Of a stretch of 64,000 nt of DNA, positions 35,092 through 43,195 are shown piece after piece. How positions within the stretch are numbered: position 1 is the first letter of the stretch; the number at the start of each line of letters is the position of its first letter. This stretch comes from Oscillospiraceae bacterium. GTDB taxonomy: Bacteria; Bacillota; Clostridia; Oscillospirales; Ruminococcaceae. The DNA lies in contig CP107210.1 of the NCBI GenBank assembly GCA_025757985.1, positions 496,001 through 560,000 on the forward strand, given 5' to 3'. The translations under genes and the position numbers were made by a program. The notes beneath the pieces were generated by a model. The model searched no databases. It had not been told where the DNA came from and was given only the letters and a program-made list of their open reading frames with translations.

Positions 35092-35769
35092 ATGCGTCTT
35101 TTGTTGATAGAGGATGAACCGACCCTGCGGGAAAGCGTAGCTAAAAAGCTGCGCCGCTCCGGCTACGAAACGGATGACTGCGGTGACGGAGAGGCCGCGC
35201 TTGAGCTGCTTGCCGCAGAGCGGTACGATCTTGTCCTGCTCGATCTCAATCTGCCGAAGGTGGACGGCATGACCGTTCTGCGCACGCTGCGCAGGACCGA
35301 CCTTGAAACGCCGGTGCTGATCCTGTCCGCCCGCAGTGAAATTTCCGACAAGGTGGAGGGGCTGGACGCAGGTGCCAATGATTATCTGGCCAAGCCGTTC
35401 CATCTGGCTGAGCTGGAGGCCCGTGTGCGCAGCCTGACCCGGCGGCAGTTTATCCAGCGTGATGTATGCCTGCGGTGCGGGCGGCTGACCTTTGACACCA
35501 AGAGCCGCCTTGCCATGGCAGACGGCCAGCCCATCCCGCTGACCCGCAAGGAGAGCGGCGTGCTGGAATATCTGCTGCTGCATCAGGGGCGTCCTGTCAG
35601 TCAGGAGGAGTTGATCGAGCATGTCTGGGACAGCAGTGTCGATGCGTTCAGCAACTCGATCCGCGTGCATATCTCAGCCCTGAGAAAAAAGCTGCGCACC
35701 GCACTGGGGTATGACCCCATCCGGAACCGCATCGGTGAGGGATATGAATTGGAGAAAAATGAACCATGA
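35092..35769 (+). CDS. OmpR/PhoB-family response regulator
   Basis: 225 residues. Receiver domain (1-115) with acidic pocket near LLIEDEP, phosphorylatable Asp in LVLLDLNLPKVDG and conserved Lys in DYLAKPF; C-terminal winged HTH (about 130-225; EELIEHVWDSSVDAFSNSIR). Works with the kinase encoded next, whose ATG overlaps its TGA (ATGA, 35766-35769). It is divergent from the CXXC peptide/4Fe-4S/thioredoxin operon across 185 bp and is the best candidate to regulate it. Confidence 0.94.
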   Translation: MRLLLIEDEPTLRESVAKKLRRSGYETDDCGDGEAALELLAAERYDLVLLDLNLPKVDGMTVLRTLRRTDLETPVLILSARSEISDKVEGLDAGANDYLAKPFHLAELEARVRSLTRRQFIQRDVCLRCGRLTFDTKSRLAMADGQPIPLTRKESGVLEYLLLHQGRPVSQEELIEHVWDSSVDAFSNSIRVHISALRKKLRTALGYDPIRNRIGEGYELEKNEP

Positions 35770-36908
35770 ATCGCATATCTTTTCAGTGGCGAATCACGCT
35801 GATGACCGCTGTGCTGATTGCCGGGGCCTGCATCTGCCTGAATCTGCTGCTCTACCGCTCCGGCGCCACCGGTATGGACAATCTGAACGGGTATGTCCTG
35901 CAATACCAGCAGAGCGATGATGAAAACCTGACGATTGAAATACCGGACGATCAGATGTCGGACTTTCTTGTACAGTTTTCGCAGGAGGTCTACGATGCCA
36001 AGGCTGTTTTCGGGCGCAAGGGCTGGTGCATCACGGCAGCGGTAACGCTGCTGAGCGCAGCGATTGCCTATTTCGTCAGCGGCAAGGCGCTGGAGCCCTT
36101 GAAAAAGCTTGCGCAGCAGGCCGAACGCATTGATCAGGACAGCCTTGTGGAGGTTCGCTTAGAGGAAAACACGATCCCGGAATTTCGCAACCTGAGCCAG
36201 TCCGTCAACCGTATGCTGGACCGGCTGGCGCAGTCCTTTGACCTGCAGCGTCAGTTTGCCGGCAATGCCGCCCATGAGCTGAAAACACCGCTGGCCATCA
36301 TGCAGGCCAAGCTGGAAATGTTTTCCGAGGAGCACCCCGATGCCGACAGCGAGGTCGCCGACCTGATCCGCTTTCAGACAGATCAGGTGTCCCGTCTGGC
36401 AGGCCTTGTCCGCACACTGCTGGAAATGAGCGATCTGCAGTCGATCCCGCGTGAGGATCTTATCGAGCTGGCCCCGCTGGCCGATGAGATCGTGGCCGAC
36501 CTGAGCCCGCTGGCACAGCGCCGTAGCGTCACCCTCTTTCAGGAATGTGAGGATGTCAGCATCAGGGGCAGCGACACCCTGATCTACCGCCTGCTCTTTA
36601 ATTTGGTCGAAAACGGCATCAAGTACAATACCCCCGGCGGTTCTGTGCATATCACGATCCAACAAAAGAAAAGCAGCGCTGTGCTGCGTGTTGCAGACAC
36701 AGGCTGCGGCATTCCTGAGGAGTATAGGGCGAGTGTGTTCCAGCCCTTTTTCCGGGTAGATAAATCCAGAAGCCGGGAGATGGGCGGCGTGGGCCTTGGG
36801 CTTGCGCTTGTGCGGGAGATTGCCCTGCTGCACAGCGGCACCGTTACAGTTGAACCGGCTGACGGGCAGGGGACGGTGTTCACGGTCACCCTACCGATTC
36901 AGGCTTGA
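35766..36908 (+). CDS. Sensor histidine kinase
   Basis: 380 residues with two membrane helices (about 8-28 and 83-103) enclosing a short extracytoplasmic loop of about 55 residues, a HAMP region, HisKA with the phosphoacceptor in AAHELKTPLAI, and HATPase with N box NLVENGIKYNT and G1 box DTGCGIPEE. All catalytic motifs are intact. Translationally coupled to the response regulator. Its 3' end overlaps by 23 nt the 3' end of the convergent LuxR-type regulator gene. Confidence 0.93.
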   Translation: MNRISFQWRITLMTAVLIAGACICLNLLLYRSGATGMDNLNGYVLQYQQSDDENLTIEIPDDQMSDFLVQFSQEVYDAKAVFGRKGWCITAAVTLLSAAIAYFVSGKALEPLKKLAQQAERIDQDSLVEVRLEENTIPEFRNLSQSVNRMLDRLAQSFDLQRQFAGNAAHELKTPLAIMQAKLEMFSEEHPDADSEVADLIRFQTDQVSRLAGLVRTLLEMSDLQSIPREDLIELAPLADEIVADLSPLAQRRSVTLFQECEDVSIRGSDTLIYRLLFNLVENGIKYNTPGGSVHITIQQKKSSAVLRVADTGCGIPEEYRASVFQPFFRVDKSRSREMGGVGLGLALVREIALLHSGTVTVEPADGQGTVFTVTLPIQA

Positions 36909-37557
36909 CAGCCGTGTCTGCGGTGTCTTGTTCCTCTGCCAATTCTACCACCAGCTTTGCCTCACTGGCGGCAATGGCAAGCTGCAGCTTGTTTTCCAGC
37001 CCGGTCTTTTGCAGCATATTGATGACATGATATTTAACGGTCGAGGGTTCCACACAAAGCGCCTTGGCGATCCCGCTGTAGGAAAGCCCGCGCACCAACA
37101 GGCGCAGCACGCGCATCTCAGCAGGGGTAAAGTCGCTGCTCATCGTCATGCCGATCTTTACGCTCGGCGGCATATCGGGGAAGATATGCGCCCCCTGCAC
37201 AGTACTGCGCACGACCTGCATCAGGGTCCTTTCATCCCCGTCCTTATACCACAGGCTGTTTGCACCTGCCGCCTTGGCGCGCTTTAAAATTTCATGGTCG
37301 ATCAGCGAGGTAACGACCACGATTTTGATGCCCGGGTGCGCCTTATGGATCTTTTCGGCGGCGGCCAGACCGTTTTCGCGGTGTTCGGTCTGCACATCCA
37401 TCAGCACAAGGTCGATGTCCTCGGTATCGCACAGGATCGGAGCCTCTGCAGCGCCGGGGATAGACACAGCAAGCTGATACCCGTCCTCGTTCTGAATATA
37501 GCTTTCAAGCAGGCTCCGGACCAGCTTTTGGTCCTCAACGATCATAACGCGTATCAT
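36886..37557 (-). CDS. NarL/LuxR-family response regulator
   Basis: 223 residues. Receiver domain with MIVEDQ, phospho-Asp in LVLMDVQTEH and the conserved Lys in LWYKDGDE; C-terminal LuxR HTH (about 140-205; LVRGLSYSGIAKALCVEPST). Start ATG 37557. It overlaps the upstream kinase gene by 23 nt on the same strand, and its 3' end overlaps the convergent OmpR-system kinase gene. Targets may include the divergent lipoprotein operon at 40.4 kb; that is inference from position. Confidence 0.93.
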   Translation of the reverse strand: MIRVMIVEDQKLVRSLLESYIQNEDGYQLAVSIPGAAEAPILCDTEDIDLVLMDVQTEHRENGLAAAEKIHKAHPGIKIVVVTSLIDHEILKRAKAAGANSLWYKDGDERTLMQVVRSTVQGAHIFPDMPPSVKIGMTMSSDFTPAEMRVLRLLVRGLSYSGIAKALCVEPSTVKYHVINMLQKTGLENKLQLAIAASEAKLVVELAEEQDTADTAVKPESVG

Positions 37558-38521
37558 AAATGCTCTCCTTATCGGGCAGGGTTACTTCCAGAACAAATAC
37601 AGGCAGGGAGTGTACGGTTACCGTACCCCCTGCTTTTTCAATACGGCGGCGGAGCGAGGAAAGCCCGCCGCCTTCTTTTATCTTCGCCTTGGGCGGCGCG
37701 CCGTTGTTCGTGATGCAAAGGTGCCATTCCTGCGGCCGATGCTCGGAGTCGGCGTACAATTCCGTGGCGCCCGCATGCCGCACAGCGTTGGAGGTACACT
37801 CCCGCAGGATCAGTGCGTAGAACTCGCGGGTGGCGCGTGCCGCAGGGTACGCACCGCGCAGCTGTACGGTTGCGCCCAGAACAGCCGCCCGCCTTTGCAT
37901 ATAGCTCAGCGGGTCCTCAGCAGCATTCTCCTGCCGGGTGCGGCATAGCAGGGAGATGGAACTTTCCCACTTTGCAGCTTCGCTCTTGATCCGGGCAAGG
38001 TCATGCTCATGCCGCAGTGCGCGCCGTGCGGCAAGCAGGGTATGGCCGATGTCGTCATGCACCCGCATCTTCATTTTCAGAATTTCTTCCTCCCGCACAA
38101 TGTCGGGCATATTGTCATATAAGCGCTTTGCGCGGCGGTTCGCATCGGCAAGGCGCTCGTTTTCCTGCTGCAGTGCAGCATGCAATGCCGCCAGCCGGGT
38201 AACATCGGTGGCCATCACCTCGGTGTACTGTATGCCGTATTTGTCCTGAACAGGGCGCACCGCAAAATGGTACACCGTTCCGTCCGGGAATGCGTAGATG
38301 CGGGCGGCCTCATCGCGCAGCTGCACACCGCCGCCGGGACTGTGCAGCGCCTGCTCCAGATCCGTAAGGGTCTGCAGATCGCGGCCGCAGAGGACTGCGG
38401 AGATTTCCTGCATCCTGTGATTGATCAGGCGCAGCAGGCCATTGCGATCAAAGTAGCAGATGGCCGCCGGCAGCGTGTCAAAGCCTTCCTTGACAGCGTT
38501 GCGGGAGATTCGGAAAATCAT
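37535..38521 (-). CDS. Cytoplasmic NarX-type sensor histidine kinase with PAS domain
   Basis: 328 residues with no membrane helix. N-terminal PAS-like domain (about 10-120; LPAAICYFDRNGLLRLINHR), a coiled coil, a HisKA_3-like motif HDDIGHTLLAARRAL with the likely phospho-His, and a GHKL ATPase (ECTSNAVRHAGATEL; GGGLSSLRRRIEKAGG). Lacking a membrane sensor itself, it may receive its signal from the membrane protein encoded just upstream, whose stop overlaps its start by 4 nt (38518-38521). It in turn overlaps the LuxR-type regulator gene. Confidence 0.9.
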   Translation of the reverse strand: MIFRISRNAVKEGFDTLPAAICYFDRNGLLRLINHRMQEISAVLCGRDLQTLTDLEQALHSPGGGVQLRDEAARIYAFPDGTVYHFAVRPVQDKYGIQYTEVMATDVTRLAALHAALQQENERLADANRRAKRLYDNMPDIVREEEILKMKMRVHDDIGHTLLAARRALRHEHDLARIKSEAAKWESSISLLCRTRQENAAEDPLSYMQRRAAVLGATVQLRGAYPAARATREFYALILRECTSNAVRHAGATELYADSEHRPQEWHLCITNNGAPPKAKIKEGGGLSSLRRRIEKAGGTVTVHSLPVFVLEVTLPDKESIYDTRYDR

Positions 38522-40164
38522 AGGCCGCCTCCTTCTGCCGGAAACATCGTGAAATACAAAAGCCCGTCATCATCCCGTTCAAGCTGCATCTGCGGCAGGC
38601 CGGGCAGCGCAGCGGGAGCGTCGGTGCATTGAACGCTGCAGCGCAGCCCCCAGCCCTGCGCCGTATGCTCGGCGCAGAAAAGGATCTCCTGCAATCCCGG
38701 CAGGGTCGCTTCTATGATGGCTTCAAAGGCGTCATAGATTACCACGGCGGACGCAGGGGGAATCTTTGCTGTGTCGGCGATCTGTACGGCGCAGCGTATA
38801 TCACTCAGGCGCAGGCTCTCTGCCGATTCAAACAGGCTCAGCCGCAGCTCTGTGGTGTCGATATCCTCCGCCTTGTCGCAGACAAAAACAAGGTTGCTGC
38901 GCCGCTTGATATAGGTCCCCAAAATGACGATGTGCTTCAGCAGCCGGCGTGCGGCATCGACATCGTCTGTGGCTTTGAGTGCAATCAGGTATTCCTGTAT
39001 CCGTGCCAGCTGGCGGGCTGTGACGGTCTCGATTTTGTCATACAGCCGGTTCTGCTCGCTCAGCTGCAGCCATTGTGCCTTCTGGGCTGTTTCCGCCTGT
39101 ATGACATCCCCGATGTCATGCAATTCCTCCTGCGTGAGGCGCAGTTCCTCCAGCAGTGCCACCAATTCGGTGATGTCCTCCTGCCAGAAAACATACCCTT
39201 TCCGGATCGGGTGGCCGTGAAGCTGGGTCGTGGCGTCCAGCTGGACACTGCCGGTGAGCGCCTGCCGCAGCTGCTCCTCGCGGAGCGGCGCTGCCTGCAT
39301 CGAGGATTGCACAGGCACAAACGCCCGGTCTGTGATCAGCCCTTTGGCCATAGATACCTCAAACAGCGTGGCATACCCCATGTTGGATTGGATAAGCCCG
39401 CACCGGATGCACGCCTCAAAGGACGCTGTAAAGGTCAGGCATTGCACCACGGTCATATCACCGGCGATCGCATGCATCCACGGCACATGTAAAATATGCT
39501 TGTACAGTAAAGCATAGAGCGTGGCCAAAAAAATCGGCACAAGCGGCAGCCATAGGATGCGCTTTGTATGCGGAATACGGCAACGCCGTACAAGGTACAC
39601 CACCGTGAACACGGCACAGGAAAATATCCACAGCAGACAGAGGTAATATACGAATCGATAGGTGTAATCGGGGCTGCCCAGTACCTCCTGCCCGGGTGGG
39701 AACGCAAACGCAAGCTGATGGCAGTCGTTTGTCAGCACGAGGCAGAACAGCACCACAGGAAATACAAAGATCAGATGCCGATATTTGTACAGTGGACCGG
39801 ACTGCCCCCGATCCAAAAAGAAAAGCGTATAAAGTGCAAGGGTCGGGATCAGCAGCATCGGGATATAGTATGCATACCACAATCGCCGCAGCATCTCCGG
39901 TGTCTGGGCAAAGTCATAGCGGATCAGGCGGATATCCAGCCAGAACAGCATCAGGGCGGCAGCGCCCAGCAGGCAGCGGCGGGTCTGTGCGTGCAGGATA
40001 CGCCACCAGACCGATACCGCCCATGAAAAGATCAGAATATTATACAGCACTGTGCGCAAAAAGCCGGAATACGGCATATAAAATGCCCGCATCAGGACAG
40101 CGCAGAGAATCACCCCTGCAACCGCAGCGGCTAAATACAGATTGCCAAGCCGTACCTTTGTCAT
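38518..40164 (-). CDS. Multi-pass membrane sensor with degenerate kinase-like C-terminus
   Basis: 548 residues from the ATG at 40164 (AAGGA 8 nt upstream); the longer frame has no support. Seven or so membrane helices in the first 230 residues resemble the 7TM histidine-kinase sensor region. After a coiled coil comes a region where the His and ATP-binding boxes of a kinase would be: AVVIYDAFEAIIEATLPG resembles an N box but has no Asn, and no G1 or G2 box is evident. It is probably a signal-input subunit, not a kinase. First gene of the sensor-kinase-regulator operon. A true enzymatic role cannot be excluded. Confidence 0.75.
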   Translation of the reverse strand: MTKVRLGNLYLAAAVAGVILCAVLMRAFYMPYSGFLRTVLYNILIFSWAVSVWWRILHAQTRRCLLGAAALMLFWLDIRLIRYDFAQTPEMLRRLWYAYYIPMLLIPTLALYTLFFLDRGQSGPLYKYRHLIFVFPVVLFCLVLTNDCHQLAFAFPPGQEVLGSPDYTYRFVYYLCLLWIFSCAVFTVVYLVRRCRIPHTKRILWLPLVPIFLATLYALLYKHILHVPWMHAIAGDMTVVQCLTFTASFEACIRCGLIQSNMGYATLFEVSMAKGLITDRAFVPVQSSMQAAPLREEQLRQALTGSVQLDATTQLHGHPIRKGYVFWQEDITELVALLEELRLTQEELHDIGDVIQAETAQKAQWLQLSEQNRLYDKIETVTARQLARIQEYLIALKATDDVDAARRLLKHIVILGTYIKRRSNLVFVCDKAEDIDTTELRLSLFESAESLRLSDIRCAVQIADTAKIPPASAVVIYDAFEAIIEATLPGLQEILFCAEHTAQGWGLRCSVQCTDAPAALPGLPQMQLERDDDGLLYFTMFPAEGGGL

Positions 40165-40364
40165 AGCGCCTGTCCTTTCCGAAAGGGTATCGTGCTGTCT
40201 TTTTACAGTATTATTATGACGCAATCCGCCTAATTTTGCAATAGTGTTGGAAAAGGCAGAAAAAAGTTTAAAAAAACTATCCAAATGGTGGGGGCAAAAA
40301 TTCTTCCGATCCTGTATGATGAAATTGACAAATCGTATTCTTTGCAGGGAAGGAGGGCTGCGCC
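40165..40364. promoter_or_regulatory. Divergent control region between membrane sensor and pseudo-receiver genes
   Basis: About 200 bp, AT-rich. AGTTT/AAACT arms flank an A tract near 40266-40279. TATGAT at 40315-40320 could be a plus-strand -10. No clear minus-strand -35/-10 pair was found. Confidence 0.35.
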
Positions 40365-40751
40365 GTGCGAAGGATCGTTTTGGACGCCCAATACTCTGTG
40401 ATGACGAGCGCATTGACAATGGCACTGAAACACGGCAGACCGGATTTTCAGGTACAAAACGCCGGCCCTAAGACAAAGGATATTATAAAGCTATGCCGTT
40501 CTTGCCGGGCGGATGTCCTGCTGCTGGAGGTCTGTCCGCATCCGCCGCGCACCCTGCAGGACAGACTGCTGCTGGCAAACGACCTGCGGGGTGTCTGCCC
40601 GCACTGCAAAACGGTACTGCTTGTGGATGAGGCCGAATATCCCGAGTTGGCTACCGCCGTGTGCCTGGCAAAAAAGGACCACATTGTCGATGATTTCGTC
40701 TACGCTTCCGTCTCGCCTGCCTATTTGAGCGCTATGATGGACACTTTATGA
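40365..40751 (+). CDS. Stand-alone degenerate receiver-like protein
   Basis: 128 residues from GTG at 40365, 8 nt after AAGGAGG. The fold pattern (alternating hydrophobic strands ADVLLLEV, KTVLLVDEAE, HIVDDFVYAS) resembles a response-regulator receiver domain, but the usual phospho-Asp position reads LLLEVC with Glu, a substitution that mimics phosphorylation in some receivers. No output domain follows. It is divergent from the three-gene sensor operon and 18 nt ahead of a lipoprotein gene, so it may modulate that signalling. Four Cys, including CRSC and CPHC, could also bind metal. Confidence 0.6.
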   Translation: MRRIVLDAQYSVMTSALTMALKHGRPDFQVQNAGPKTKDIIKLCRSCRADVLLLEVCPHPPRTLQDRLLLANDLRGVCPHCKTVLLVDEAEYPELATAVCLAKKDHIVDDFVYASVSPAYLSAMMDTL

Positions 40752-40768
40752 CCAAAAGGAGGACAGCT

Positions 40769-41485
40769 ATGAAAAAAGTACAACGAACGCTCGCTGCCGC
40801 ATTGGCAGCCATGATGCTTATGGCTTTGGCCGGTTGCTCCAAGGGGGATGTGACCAAAGAGGTCGATTCCGGTTTATCCGACCTGAAAGCGCAGGCCGCC
40901 GAACCGGCTGTTGAACCCCAGACGGAGACCCCGGCGGAGCCCAAGACCGACACGGCATCCGAGCCTGCATCGGAGCCCGCTGCAGCGTCGGAGCCGGAAG
41001 CCACCGCCGAACCGACTCCTGCTTCCGCGCCTGCGGACAATCCCGATTATCCATCGGCCGCCGGCCTGAACACCCAGACGCTGGAGGCATTCGGTTCAGA
41101 CTACACACTGACACTCAACGTAACCTGCCCCGACCAGGGCTGGTACAAGTCCGTTTCGCCCCGTTTCGCGGATATCAAGCTGTTCCCGACCGATGACCCC
41201 AGCCATATCTTCTCCGGTGACCCGCGCATAACCTTTGAGCTGCAAAGCGGTCTGGACAAAATCAACTATTATTACGACGACTTTGAAAATGTGCAGGAGC
41301 TTGCCCCGCGCACCATCGGCGGCGTGGAGATGGCCGGACGCACCTACAAAAACGTGGGCATGTGGTGGACGGAATACTACGGCGAGATGCCCACCGGCGG
41401 CTGGCTGGCCATCAAGATCTCCGGCGTGGACATCGACCCCGGCACCGAGGGCGACACCATTCTGAACAGCGTCACCTTTGGCTAA
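40769..41485 (+). CDS. Lipoprotein of unknown function
   Basis: 238 residues from ATG 40769 (AGGAGG 6 nt upstream). Lipobox LMALAGC with the Cys near residue 23, then a linker rich in Pro, Glu, Ala and Thr (about residues 45-100) and a C-terminal globular domain of about 130 residues with many aromatics (ITFELQSGLDKINYYYDDF). No enzyme motif was recognised. Expected on the outer face of the membrane. It shares direction and near spacing with the receiver-like gene and the next lipoprotein gene. Confidence 0.82.
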   Translation: MKKVQRTLAAALAAMMLMALAGCSKGDVTKEVDSGLSDLKAQAAEPAVEPQTETPAEPKTDTASEPASEPAAASEPEATAEPTPASAPADNPDYPSAAGLNTQTLEAFGSDYTLTLNVTCPDQGWYKSVSPRFADIKLFPTDDPSHIFSGDPRITFELQSGLDKINYYYDDFENVQELAPRTIGGVEMAGRTYKNVGMWWTEYYGEMPTGGWLAIKISGVDIDPGTEGDTILNSVTFG

Positions 41486-41533
41486 GCACAGGCAGCTTAC
41501 TGCACTCTCAACCGAAAGGCGGGTGAACCAACC

Positions 41534-43153
41534 ATGAAAAAACGCTTTGCCGTACTATTGGCGGCGGCGATGCTGCTGTCTGCGGCAGGCTGCGGACAGG
41601 ACAGCAAACAGCCCGAACCGACCGAACCGGCCGCAAGCGCAGTGAGCGAGACCTCCGTTAAAAATGTAGAAGCTACGGAGGAGACCCCGCAAAAGCCGCA
41701 GTCATCCCGCAGGTTTGATGATTCCCGCATCTCTACACTGTATGATGTGGAATTCAGCTACACCAACCCCTACGACATCGAGGACACCTACTTCTACCAA
41801 GTCCCGCAGATCGATGATGATACCGAGGGCGCAAGGAACATCAACGAAATGATCGGCTACCGCTTCGGCTATCTGGTAGAGCGCGCCGAGGATGCCCGCT
41901 CCCGCAATGATTTTATCGACACAAACTACATCATCTGGATAAGCACCTGGACCGGCCCGGTATTGAGCCTGCAGATCACAAGCGTTGACACAATGTACAA
42001 CCGCGATGTGGGCACCTACCATTACAACTTTGAAACCGGCAAGGAACTTTCCAACATCGAAATGCTCGAATACCTTGGCTACACCGACAACGACCTGACC
42101 TTAAAAGCACTGCGGCGCGCCGTGGCCCAGCATTTCGATACCTACTACGGCGGCGACGACCCCAGCTACGCATCCCAGCTTTACCAGATGCGCGCACAGA
42201 GCCTGAACGAGCTGAGCAATGTGTTTACCTACTTTGCCGTCTACCCCTACTACACAGGCGGTCTTATCGTCACCGTGCCGATATACAACCCTGCCGGGGC
42301 CGGCATGATGTGGACGGACATAGATGTTTACCCCGACAAGCGGCAGGCCAGCGGCCAGATCCTGCACGGGCAGGATGAATGGTTTACCTGCGATGTGACT
42401 GCCACAGGCGAGGTGACGGTACGCGCCCTGACCGACTATGTTACCCCTGACGGTGCTATGACCTACCAAGCCATGAAGGAATGGTACGAATTGGGCGACA
42501 AGACCGAGTTCGCGGTCAGCGGCTGTTACGGCAACTATGTAAAGATGCTGATGACCAGCATCGGGCAGGACTACGCCCCCTATGTTTTCCTTCTGACCGA
42601 GAACGGCAATGTCGAATACATTGATGTCATCAGCGGCGCACAGTGCGGCACCATGGTCAACGGCGGTCCGCTCTTCGGCATCAACGGAATTGTCCGGTTT
42701 GAGACCGGCACGGCCTACGATGCGGAGTACGGCGCCGAGTACGCGACCGTGTACGGCGTTTCCCGCGATAACGAAAAATTCAACCTGATGGAGGCTGTCT
42801 GGAACACCGCCCCGCTGAGCATTCCGAGCATGGTCGGCTCCTTTGTGAGTGAGGAGACCGGCACTTGGTTTGAAATCTGCGAGGATCAGCCGAACTTCTA
42901 TACCGGCGCATACGCCAACGGCCAGAGGATTCCGGCCACATGGGACAGCAGCATCTCCTACCTTGGTATGGATGACCGCGGCTGGATCTGCTCCGTTTCG
43001 TTGTTCCGTATGGATTCAGGGCGCACGCAGCGCGAAACGCTGGCTATGATGCCCGATGATTACGGCGGAGTCAGTGTAATGCACATCGGCGGGGAATCCC
43101 TGTTGAACCTGCCGCAGCAGGAAGCTGTATGGTTTGAAATGACACAGGAATAA
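41534..43153 (+). CDS. Large lipoprotein, possibly DUF3298-type
   Basis: 539 residues with lipobox LLSAAGC (Cys near 20), a short Pro/Glu/Thr linker, and a long extracellular region. The segment around YHYNFETGKELSNIEMLEYL resembles DUF3298/DUF4163 domains that occur in secreted or anti-sigma-like proteins of Bacillota, but this is a weak resemblance. The second half is rich in Tyr, Gly and Asp and has no recognised family. AAAGGCGG precedes the ATG. Its role is unknown; the setting among envelope genes suggests a surface function. Confidence 0.78.
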   Translation: MKKRFAVLLAAAMLLSAAGCGQDSKQPEPTEPAASAVSETSVKNVEATEETPQKPQSSRRFDDSRISTLYDVEFSYTNPYDIEDTYFYQVPQIDDDTEGARNINEMIGYRFGYLVERAEDARSRNDFIDTNYIIWISTWTGPVLSLQITSVDTMYNRDVGTYHYNFETGKELSNIEMLEYLGYTDNDLTLKALRRAVAQHFDTYYGGDDPSYASQLYQMRAQSLNELSNVFTYFAVYPYYTGGLIVTVPIYNPAGAGMMWTDIDVYPDKRQASGQILHGQDEWFTCDVTATGEVTVRALTDYVTPDGAMTYQAMKEWYELGDKTEFAVSGCYGNYVKMLMTSIGQDYAPYVFLLTENGNVEYIDVISGAQCGTMVNGGPLFGINGIVRFETGTAYDAEYGAEYATVYGVSRDNEKFNLMEAVWNTAPLSIPSMVGSFVSEETGTWFEICEDQPNFYTGAYANGQRIPATWDSSISYLGMDDRGWICSVSLFRMDSGRTQRETLAMMPDDYGGVSVMHIGGESLLNLPQQEAVWFEMTQE

Positions 43154-43195
43154 GCAAGAGTCTGAAATATTACTTTATAAAAGGAGGCAGACACT

